Origin: Pyxicephalus adspersus
Lineage: Eukaryota > Chordata > Amphibia > Anura > Pyxicephalidae
Direction: 5' to 3'
Assembly (NCBI RefSeq): GCF_032062135.1
Contig: NC_092859.1
Span: 126,038,625-126,102,624 of the forward strand
Length of the DNA: 64,000 bases
Shown here piece by piece: positions 54,796 to 64,000 of this stretch. How positions within the stretch are numbered: position 1 is the first letter of the stretch; the number at the start of each line of letters is the position of its first letter. The position numbers were made by a program, and so were the translations under genes. The notes beneath the pieces are model-generated. The model ran no database searches, was not told the DNA's origin, and saw only the letters and a program-made list of their open reading frames with translations.

Positions 54796-55882
54796 GTCTG
54801 GGCAAATGGTGTATTGCCAAGAAAAGCCTTTGGATTTTATTTATTTATGTGGCTGATTGGGCTTGTGCTGTGAAAATGTCTCCCCCACATCTCCATCCAT
54901 CTCCATCATTTGCACAGTAGAGTTCTTTCCAGCTGACTTGCTGTACCCTGCTTGTAACACATGTGTGCCGGATATACCTGTAAATTCTGCCACTTGATTC
55001 TTTGACTTGATTGTAAAACACAACTGCAGCTCTGTTTTTATAAAGGCAACAAACATTATTTGTTGATTACTAGTATGCCGAGCGATTCTCACTATAATTG
55101 ACCTGAAAGGGCTTAAACTGCACCAATAACTTTGTACCATTAACGTGTTTAAAAGATGTTTCAGAATGGAACAATTCTATGGCAAAAACTACAACTCGGA
55201 AACCGTTTAATCACTAAACATTCAGTTTGCTAAGTCTATATTCTTTTTGAAAATAAAGCATGGGTGGTGTGTATATTTAAATTACAGCAGCATCATAGCA
55301 ATCATGTCTAAGGAGATTTAGCTTTGGTTGTCTACCTTTTTATATAAAGTACAAATATTGGTGATAAGTAAGTGAACATGGCTCAAAGATATTATCAGTT
55401 CTATGGACAAAGTCTTACGTTCCGCTCTTGCGTTTGAAGACAACTCCATAGAAGTCTAGTGTTCTCCTATCCATAGGCTTGGCTGGAGACATTGAATATA
55501 TCTGTGGTTTGTTGTCATCCAATTCACGCATGTATACATCTAGGACTTGGTTATCATTTATGGCAGAAAAAAGCCAATGCCAGGAAAACACCCTTCAGTT
55601 CTGGTATTAAATATCCCATTTAGTATAACTGCCTGAAAACTCTTATCTTTTCATTATGGGAGGTTATGCTGGGTGTGCAAATCAAAGCTCTACTGCATTG
55701 CTAAGTAATGTAAATAAATGTAAATATCAACCCAAGAAAAGTGTGCTCACCCAGGGCTGTTCTCTTTTGATTTAGACTATAAAACCCCTTCTGTCACCAT
55801 CTTTATAACACAGGGTAAAGTATTAAGGGTTTACATCAAACTTCTAGGGTTTTTTAGGTAGTCAGAAGCCAAGTGGACAGAT
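54796..55882. other. Non-coding, no gene recognised
   Basis: A minus-strand frame of 99 codons (54841-55140) is open but shows no domain or splice context. The sequence is complex and unrepetitive, so part may be conserved non-coding DNA. Confidence 0.4.
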
Positions 55883-56077
55883 ATTATTATTAATATTCTT
55901 CTTATTATTATTACTATTAATATTATTATTACTATTATTAATAAACAGGATTTATATAGCACCAGCATATTAAGCAGCGCTGTACATTAAATATGGGTTG
56001 CAAATAACAGACAGATACAGACAGTGACACAGGAGGAGGAAAAGACCCTGCCCCGAAGAGCTTACAATCTAGGAGAT
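55883..56077 (-). mobile_element. Tail-repeat SINE, full body
   Basis: An interrupted ATT/AAT run (55883-55942), then 'aaacaggatttatatagcac', 'gcagcgctgtacattaaata', 'agacagatacagacagtgac', 'acaggaggaggaaaagaccc' and 'gaagagcttacaatctagga'. One of the two best copies of this family in the window. Confidence 0.85.
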
Positions 56078-57597
56078 GTAACACACTTGCTGAAATTCTA
56101 CCAAGATTTTTTTTGTAATTGCAGCATTTCTAACAAGACAAATAATACATTAATGAGCATGTATTGTAATGGTACTAAATAGGTTTTCTTTTGTTTTTTC
56201 TCATACAAAAACTTTAAGGCAATAGAAGCTGTAGACAGTTTAGAGGGGTGAAAGCAAAAGGAGGACCAGCATGAAAACCTATATAAATCAAAGAGTGGCT
56301 TTACAGAATTACAAATATTTTTACAAGAATATGGGTCACATATACATTTGTGTTTTACTTAATTATTTGGATGTGTGTCACCTTGCGGTACAGAACAATG
56401 CGCTCTGAAGGTGCATTAAGGTGCCATTAACAATAATGGACACAAAATACCACAAAATTCATGGTGAGTGTGGTATTGCGTGGCTTTGTGATGGGTTTTA
56501 GATTTATTTTTTGGTGTCAGTTTTTAAAAATAAAGTAAATACAATCTTAAAACCTGCCATCAGGGCAGAGAAGAGTTAACATGGGCTGAACAGATGGATA
56601 AAATAATCCCAACCTTGACATTTTTGTGTCTGACAGAATATCTGTGACTTAACACATTCCACGCATTATTCTCTGGTGATACTTCATTAAATGAGGTAAC
56701 TTTAGGAAATACAAGTAACTGTTTAATGGATGTTTATTCTAGTTCTGAAGTATAGTTGTGTTGGAATATCAAAGATCAGAGAGAAATGTATCTTTTTGTA
56801 AATGATTTGCATATTTTTAGATTTACAATTTAATGTTACAGCAAAATACAAGAAAAATAAAGACATTCCAATATGCACTCAGACAATTATGGCAAATAAA
56901 TCTTTGATGAATCTTAAATTGTAGTCCCCCATCACATTTAATTCACATACATATGTACTTTTCCTTACTCACCATGTAAAATCTGGAAGCCATTGTCATG
57001 CTAATGCCCAGGCAAGCATCCATTAATATATGGGGATGGAGTGCACCCTTATTTCACCACTACTTTTATAACAAGTCTTAATCCAAAAGAATCAGTTTAA
57101 AAAGTCCTATTTTTTACATTTTAATTATTTTGAATTTTTAGAGTACAAACAGTCCCAGATTTTCAGGACATCAGTAACTGATGTGCAATGCATTGACAGG
57201 TTTAAATCTGTCATCCAATTGACCCATTTATATTTACCCTAAAGAACAAGCAAGTTCATATTCTAATTTCATACTTCCTTCTGGATAGTCTTTATTCTTA
57301 CTTTCACTTTTTTTCCCTTCTTGTATTGGTGATTTCCCTGGTATTCTCCTTCTTTGCCCCTTTATCTTTAATGGTATTATGCAATGCCAAATTCTGAAAT
57401 GTCTTATGTTTGTTGTTCATTATTAGAAAACATCTCACTATTTTAGGCAACATTCCTGTTTATTGTACATCACCTATTTGGTGATTTCACACTTGTAACC
57501 TCCTCCCTCTCCCCTTTCCTCTTTTATATATAAAAAACTCACAATAAAAACATTTAAAATTATTAGGAACAAAGACCTTTGTGGCGGGAGCACAGAG
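56078..57597. other. Non-coding, no feature recognised
   Basis: AT-rich low-copy DNA without credible frames. Confidence 0.5.
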
Positions 57598-57603
57598 TAT
57601 TAA

Positions 57604-57640
<37 letters not shown>

Positions 57641-57776
57641 AATAATAAACAGGATTTATATAGCACCAACATATTATGTAGCGCTGTACATTAAATAGGG
57701 GTTGCAAATGACAGAGTAATACAAACAGTGATACAGGAGGAGAGGACCCTGCCCCGAAGGGCTTACAATCTAGTAG
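57598..57776 (-). mobile_element. Tail-repeat SINE, full body
   Basis: A clean (ATT)n run (57604-57636) passes into AAT, then 'aaacaggatttatatagcac', 'gtagcgctgtacattaaata', 'gaggaccctgccccgaaggg' and 'cttacaatctagtag'. Close to the copy at 55,883 and in the same orientation. Confidence 0.87.
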
Positions 57777-59255
57777 AGTAGTCTTTTAATGAAAGCTGTA
57801 GATCCAAAAAATTATAAATTTGAAATAGCAAGAACATGTTACAGCTTACAGATTTCAGTGAATAGGTTCTATCTACAAACTCAATTATCATTCCAAAACT
57901 TACTTCACTAAACAGCAATCTGACTCTTAATCTTATTTTGCAACCGGATTCACTTTGCTTAATACTGTTGACTGGGTAATTTCCTCTCATCCACAGAGTA
58001 AATCTATAGAGAACTGAAAGCATCAGTTAAACCATAATAAACACAGCAAATAGTTAACTTTTGTTTTGTTTGGTATTTTTATTGACGCTTTATTGTGGCC
58101 TACTATACTTATCAATGACAAGAATAGTATGGCTCCGCCAATCTGATGACAGCTGTCTGGAAGCAACACTGAATAGCAAAGAAGCACTACCATTATATAT
58201 TATTACAGAAAGCATGCCTTGGCCTGCTTATATAATGAGTTATTATGTTGTTTGCTATCATGTTGAATATATATTAGTTGTGTTTCTCTGCTGTTGTTTT
58301 TCTAGTTGTCATCGTCTGGCGGCTGAATTGGCTGAATCCAACTATACCTGTCAATACAGGTACAGTACATTGTCATATAATATATAAATATACATATGAA
58401 TAACAACTAAATTTGCTCAAATTCCAAGCTCTGATCTGGGGTTGGAATAGCTCTCGTTGGAGTTGATTAACTATCTGACAACCTCTGCTTCTGAAAAGTA
58501 ATGAACAAATAAATTAGACAAATTTCATAATGATTGTATGATTCCTTCAAGAACAAACAGATTTGTATTGTATTGTATTGTATTGGTCAATTTTTATAAA
58601 ATTTTTATATGTATCTAAATTATTGCACATTTATGTCCTTTTAACTAAATCAAGACAAAACAATGTTTTAAAGGCATTGTATTCCCATCTGTGCTGGACC
58701 CAATGACATCACAGGTGTAAACTGCTTTCTGCACATAATGCAAAACTTAGAAATTCTCATTTTGAAACCAAATAGCTATGATCAGCAGGTGGGCTCCCTT
58801 AACTGTAAACCGATGAATTATGTACCTACCAGGTGCAAAATGTTAAACACCATAATCTACAAACCATACAGGATACAGTACACGGTCATGAAGTGCCTTA
58901 ATACATACCTATAAATCTTTACCTGTCACGTAAAATTGCATGCTGTTGTGTGTGTTTTAGGTTAGAGATGGCTATGTGTTTACTTGAGTTTTATACTGCC
59001 CATGTTAATTTGGGATGTAAAACTCTTACTATTAAGACATTTTTATTATTTCTAAAAGTTATTAAAGGGCAACTTCTAATCCTAATAAAATAGTAAACTA
59101 TTCCTTGGGACAATGTGCAACAAAGGATTAGTGCACATTAATATATCAACCTATTACACAACAACCTATTAGCTTGATTGCCCGATTTGCTTCCAGGTCA
59201 TCACCTGACGGGTTTAGTGAGCAGCATATTTTGTTTATTTACAATTAATATTTAT
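57777..59255. other. Non-coding; (TGTAT)n at 58,564
   Basis: No gene recognised. A short pentanucleotide run (tgtat, about four units) lies at 58564-58585. The plus-strand 108-codon frame at 58061-58387 has hydrophobic stretches but no family resemblance. Confidence 0.45.
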
Positions 59256-59562
59256 AAGGCTGCGTACACACGTTCAATAATTGTCGTTGAAAAGGATCTT
59301 TCGCAATCCTTTCCAAAGACTGCACGATGCATGAACGAGCGCTGTACATACAGCACCATTCTGCTAATGGAAAGGGGAGGGGGAGGACGACAGAGCGGCA
59401 GCTTGCTGCTCTCTCTCCCCTTCACATCTATAATAAACGTTCATCGCTCGTGGATCCACCAGGACAGATCAATGAATGACGAACAACAAGCGCTGTACAC
59501 ACACCAGATTCTCATCCGATATCAGCCCTGGGGCGATTATAAGACAAGAGGTGTGTACGTAA
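59256..59562. mobile_element. CpG-rich MITE, aaggctgcgtacacac terminus
   Basis: The left end aaggctgcgtacacac is followed by 'taattgtcgttgaaaaggat'. The right end 'gaggtgtgtacgtaaat' is its weaker inverted partner. The interior has 'gcacgatgcatgaacgagcg', 'gtacatacagcaccattctg' and the G-rich 'ggaaaggggagggggaggac'. A fragment of the same family lies inverted at 52,381. Confidence 0.75.
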
Positions 59563-59780
59563 ATATAAAACAACTATAATAAACTAATAGTGTGCTACCA
59601 TTATTGTGAACAAGCATGTGTTTTTATGAAATACATAATTTTAAAGGGAACCTTACCAAGCTAGGTGAGAAAGTGACAACATTTTAAAGTAAGAAAGCCT
59701 CTGTACTTTTTCTTGACACCCAGGAAAAAAATATTATGTTTGAACCTATTTGTTAACGTTGCATTATGTATAGGTAAAGT
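59563..59780. other. Non-coding, no feature recognised
   Basis: Short AT-rich spacer between elements. Confidence 0.4.
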
Positions 59781-60010
59781 ATAGATAAAATCACCATACC
59801 TCATTCCCAAGAAGGCGCTGACATCTTCATCTGATCTGCTTCTGAACTTCGGATCTTCATCCATTTTGATTGGCCAGACCAGAAAGATATACCTCCCGCA
59901 CATGTGCATAAGAGTTCATACATTCTGTTATGCAAAGATAACTACATGAGTAGCTTGGTGTAGATTTCACAACAGGTTTCAAACAGGCAGGTAAGTTTGT
60001 TTTATTACAA
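59781..60010 (-). mobile_element. MITE-like family (gtttagttctgc), inverted partial copy
   Basis: On the minus strand it carries the 'ctggccaatcaaaatgg' and 'gatgaagatccgaagttcag' region. Its other side ends with 'aaacaggcaggtaagtttgt', the inner hairpin motif of the family at 41,640 and 50,408. Confidence 0.5.
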
Positions 60011-62778
60011 AAGAGACATACAGTACCATCTTAGAAAAGAGCCTTCTTACTCATAATTTGTCATTTTTTGAGTTCTGTACCAGTCTAAAAAAACATTTAG
60101 ATGAATTTGTGCAAACAGAAAATAGCATGATGGCAACAGTTTCAAAGGTCCGGTATATTACAGCTAAACCAGTAAAAGCATATATCGCCCTGATCATCTG
60201 ACATATTTGTTGGGACCTGGGGATATTTTTATTGGTTTACTTATTGCTAAGATAAAATTTGATTTTAGTTTTAATAGCAATAGTTTTTATTTTTATTTTT
60301 TTTTTTTTTTATTTCTTCTTAGGTCTGAATCAATCCAGGGAAGATATGGTATACGCCAATGGATCACTAACCAAATAGTGATCTACCTCTGTACCAGATC
60401 TTCCTCGTCTAAATATGAAAATCTTGAGATCCATAATGACAGCTAGTGCCAGTGTACATCACCGGCAGTGCATGGCTCTTAAACAAAATGCAGATGTGTC
60501 ATGTCACACCATAATAATTCACCTAAGCATAGTAGGGGGCACTAGCAGCCAGCAGTTTCACCACTGAAGCCCCTCTGACCCACTGGACCCTGAATAAAGT
60601 CTGCATACCAGAGGGCCACACACTAAGCATGGGTTGGTCATGTGTTGGGCACCACTAGGTCATCATTTCTCTTTCTTTTGTAATCAATAAAACAACATTT
60701 TTAATAAATTAATTAATTTGTAGATAATTATCAATCCTTTTTTTATGTATTTGTTATATTGACAATATAGTGCACAATTAGAATTTTCATCAGTGCCTTC
60801 AGTGGTTCAGTTCAGACAGAAGCCAGTTATTCCACCATCATATAAATCCAGTTATAAAAAAGATTTACTAACATTTTAGAGGTATCTATGCCAATTTTAT
60901 TTGCTTATATTTATTCTTCAGAATGTCTCATCAGAGTATCTCAGCTATGTAAAGTTTTAAGCCCACATATTTTCAATTATGCAGCAATCATTTGCCCCCA
61001 GATATCATAACCAATTCTGAGACTCCAAACCGCATTACTATGCATGCCTCAGCCAACTAAGAATGCAGACTCTTCTAGAGAGGCGACTGTGATCAAGTAT
61101 AGCATGTGCGTTTGTTTTGCTGCTAAATCCACGTCTCTCCCAGCAAATTAAAGGACGAGGTTGGGGGGGTTTGCAAAACTTAAATACCCTCGGCACCATT
61201 TTTATAGTCTATGTTGTGGAATGATAAACTCTTTGTGGTCAGGAGACTTCTGGAACCTCGAGGGCACACAACTTCAAATAACAGCACAATCCAACAACAA
61301 CATTATTATACAACAAGAAATCTCATAGCTCTGAGGAACCTTCCTCCGCCTTGTCCAGTTGTAAATCTTCATAAAATAGCTTGCAGGTGTCAGGATTAAA
61401 GTATATTCTTTGGGAGCTTAAACACAGCACCAGCTGGGCTCCTCATTTGCCAGTTGTAGTTGTTTCTTTGTTCTAAAACTGTTGACAGTACAACAAAAGT
61501 ATTCCCAGGATCCCAGCCTGAGTTAAATCAGGATGAGTAAGAGAACAGCTGTAATTATTTTCTGTATTTACCCTACCTGCCTTTTTGATTTATGGCACAT
61601 CCCACTCACATAATGTACATTCCATAATGTCAAATATTTTATTTTATTCAGCCATGGTCATGATAAAGCAATCAGGGGAAGGAAAGGGTTCTGGCAGGTG
61701 TTAGTCTGCAAACGGAATATTTTAATACGCCATCTTAACGTACAGCGAGATAGTGAGAAGTAATTCTCTAGCGTCACCCGGTTTCTACATAAAGGCCAAG
61801 GAACATGGCTGTGCAGGATCAGCGTAAATTCCTGGTTATATATGTGCCTTCATGAAATGGCCATTTATATGAAATATTCTCGCCTATCTGGCTCCATGTC
61901 ATTAAGAGGATGGCTTTTAAATACATGCTGAATTATGACACAAATGCTAAAAATTCCAAGGACGTTTTATTGCATATCCACTACATTTCGCTAAATGCAC
62001 CAATGCTTTTGAGAAAGAACACCCTAGGGAGGAATAAACATCAATTATTGAAATATACTGTATTGAGGAACACTGTTTGACACATGCAGATTTAGTGGAA
62101 GGAAAATGGGTAGAGAGCAGTGTTCCTTAGTACAAGGTTTATACACAGTCTTAATGGACAATATGTGTAACACAGTAAACTGTAACACTTTTCTTTATTA
62201 GTTTAAGTTTTTCAGAAGAACAGTTGATGGTTTTTATACATATTTCATAGATCTGAATCTGAAATAGCATATTCGCAAATCTTTCATGAGATACTTAAAC
62301 AAATATAGGGGGAAATAATATAGAACCTATAATAAATGTTTTTACTTATGCATAATGTCAAGCTAATTTTGTACAGTTTTTTTAAGTATCAGATGGAAAG
62401 TGGGAAAAATTGACAGGTAATAAATAGGCAAATCAAAGTATGGCAAATTAAAGAAAAAGTTCCTTCTTCATTGCAATGTTGTGAATGGATTCAACATGGT
62501 TAACTTTAGCATAAATGATTGCTGAAAACTGGAGGAATGTCCAGATTTGAATTAGATTATTTTTACAGCAGCGGAAATATGGCAAAATGAGTGGAGAAAA
62601 TACTTGTAACAGCTTAGAATGTCTAAATGATAAACAATATTTTCCGTGTAGTGGAAATGTCATATTTTATGCATGAGCCTACCTGGTCAAAGCACCCATC
62701 CACCCATAGCCAGGCAATGGACATCCTCCATGGCCAATGTTAGGAAGAAGAAAGTGAAGGAGACTAGGTAATAAACCA
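60011..62778. other. Non-coding, about 2.8 kb
   Basis: No exon or transposon ends recognised. A T-run lies at about 60292-60311. 61,780-61,960 is complex and unrepetitive ('ctggctccatgtcattaaga', 'acatgctgaattatgacaca') and could be conserved regulatory DNA; this is a visual impression only. Confidence 0.4.
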
Positions 62779-63441
62779 GTGTTTTTCAACCTTGTTTACA
62801 AGGAGGAACCCCTTGAAATTCCTTGTTCAGGGAACCCCTGCTGTAAATAATATATTCACAGCTCAAAGTACAATAGTGTGGTGGTTAGTAAGCAGAATGT
62901 CTCCTCCAGTGCTGGCCAGTTGTAGCTATTTAACAGATCTGAGAGTTAAGGTGCGTACACACTTCCAATTTTTATCGTTCCAATCGAACGACGAACGATC
63001 GATTGGGCAAAAAATCGTTCGTAAAAAAGTAACCAACGTCGCCGACGAACGAGGAAAGTCGCTGGAAACGAACGACCGGACCGGCGGATCGGATTGGACG
63101 ACGATCGTTGAACATCGTTCGTGTGTACGGTCGTTCGTTGATCGTCCATGGTCAGAGCATGCGTGATGAACGAACGTCCATTTACTTTCCTGTCGTGCAC
63201 ATAGTTCCTCTATCGCTCAAACGATCGTATCTATTGTGTGTACAATATCTACGAACGATCGTGTCGTTATCTCTATGTGCAGGATCGGTGCTATACGATC
63301 GTTCGTGTATATCGTGCAGGAACGTTCGTCGTTCGTTTTCCGACGATAATAATTGGAAGTGTGTACGTAGCTTTACAAACTGCTCATTGTTCAAGGAACC
63401 CCTAGCCACCTCTGGAGGAACCCTGGTTAAGAAACACTGTT
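62779..63441 (+). mobile_element. hAT MITE split by a CpG-rich MITE
   Basis: The left part cagtgtttttcaacc...'ggaaccccttgaaattcctt' (to about 62947) and right part 'caaggaacccctagccacct' through 'ggttaagaaacactg' (63374-63441) form one member of the cagtgtttctcaacc family. No convincing 8-bp duplication is left. The termini themselves are well kept. Confidence 0.85.
62948..63373. mobile_element. CpG-dense MITE, aaggtgcgtacacacttcca terminus
   Basis: The left end aaggtgcgtacacacttcca continues 'atttttatcgtt'. The reverse complement of the right end gives aagctacgtacacacttcca and then 'attattatcgtc'. The interior is packed with cgaacgatcg-type words and CpG, which contrasts sharply with the host DNA. 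It interrupts the hAT MITE at a TTAA/TTAC-like site. The open frames across it (up to 124 codons) exist because the sequence is stop-poor; no domain was found. Confidence 0.88.
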
Positions 63442-63523
63442 CCTAATCAAGAAATCTTGCATTTTTTTGTATTCTAAATAATGGCTTTAAGGAGTTAAAG
63501 TCAGCTCATACTCAGGCATTATA
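63442..63523. other. Short non-coding spacer
   Basis: Nothing recognised. Confidence 0.4.
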
Positions 63524-63905
63524 GGGTACCTAAACTCAGAAATTTTCCTTTACATAAAAGGGTAGACAACCCTTTTATGTAAGGTAAAAAATTCTATTTT
63601 TTGTGTTTTATTTTAAATGCAACACCCTTTTGAAAAAAAAAAAAGGTGCGGCACCAGCCCCTTTGTTCTCGATCGCCTAGGCGAGATACCTATGCCACGC
63701 ATCCTGGGAGGCTCTCGGCTGCTCCTTGGGCATGTGCAGAAGGAGCCCTTTTGCCAAAAGGAAAAGAAATTGTCAATCTCACACATGCGCAGTTTGGGAC
63801 CCGATAAAAGAACCCCCTGAACGAATACGAATGCTCTGCGGGATTGAAGGTAAATATATATATTTTTTTGTTTTGGGTCGTTTTTGAGTTTACTTCCTTT
63901 TTAAG
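63524..63905. mobile_element. MITE, gtacctaaactca terminus
   Basis: The left end 'gggtacctaaactcagaaat' is matched loosely by the reverse complement of the right end, 'aaaaggaagtaaactcaaaa'. An inner hairpin pairs 'tttacataaaagggt' with 'acccttttatgtaa' (63550-63581). The middle is GC-richer ('cgatcgcctaggcgagatac'). A fragment of the same family is at 51,756. Confidence 0.65.
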
Positions 63906-64000
63906 TATGTTGTAACAACAGCATTTTTGTAGCATTTTAGAAGCTTCTCTATCCAATCAAAAATTACATCCACTGTTCATTCACATATTTGTTAAAATCC

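Noticed and set aside
54104..54873. Two 238-codon frames on opposite strands
   Set aside because: Both run through the 595 N gap; the open frame is an artefact of unknown bases.
62792..63446. Frames of 75-124 codons on both strands rich in Arg and Ser
   Set aside because: They come from the stop-poor CpG-dense MITE; overlapping frames on both strands and no domain.

Overview
The window looks like a stretch of AT-rich anuran (frog) nuclear genome with no recognisable host exon. The assignment rests on the repeats: V-SINE copies with a tRNA-like head and an L2-type tail ending in gcgctatataaat, a 'ttgaaaaaagacataa..ccatcaagttcaacca' family known from Xenopus and other frogs, vertebrate L1, several hAT families, and CpG-dense MITEs of a kind common in ranoid frogs. 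That it is a ranoid rather than another frog is inference. There is no operon, CRISPR array, rRNA or genuine tRNA gene. Nearly every long open reading frame is a transposon relic, a shadow of one, or runs through the assembly gap.

Layout. 1-5.3 kb: SINE copies and a 33-46 bp minisatellite. 5.3-13.8 kb: low-copy non-coding DNA. 13.85-14.42 kb: an element with CCCCCCTAG ends and TTAA-like flanks. 16.3-18.8 kb: a 5'-truncated L1 on the minus strand with its poly(A) and target-site duplication. 20.0-20.9 kb: an unclassified element bounded by imperfect inverted repeats. 21-34 kb: old hAT MITEs, SINEs, and two local rearrangements (30.03-30.60 kb and 31.7-32.4 kb).

34.5-39.9 kb: the centrepiece, a nearly complete but inactivated autonomous hAT transposon. 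It has terminal inverted repeats and an 8-bp target duplication (7 of 8 matching). Its minus-strand transposase relic retains a BED finger, DDE-region motifs and the C-terminal dimerisation region. Two unrelated internal tandem arrays lie on either side of that relic. 41-53 kb: nested insertions, including an L1 inside a hAT MITE with a 21-bp duplication and one hAT element apparently inside another, plus a very young-looking CCGTATTTTTCGG MITE. 54,191-54,785 is a gap of N. 55-64 kb: more SINE tails and CpG-dense MITEs, one inserted in a hAT MITE.

The elements give a relative history: hAT MITEs with NTCTAGAN-like target sites came first and later received L1, CpG-rich MITE and other hAT insertions. 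Family names are from recognition of motifs only; no database search was possible. Boundaries are exact where a target-site duplication is cited and approximate elsewhere. Stretches listed as non-coding were read for splice-bounded or conserved coding sequence and none was convincing.
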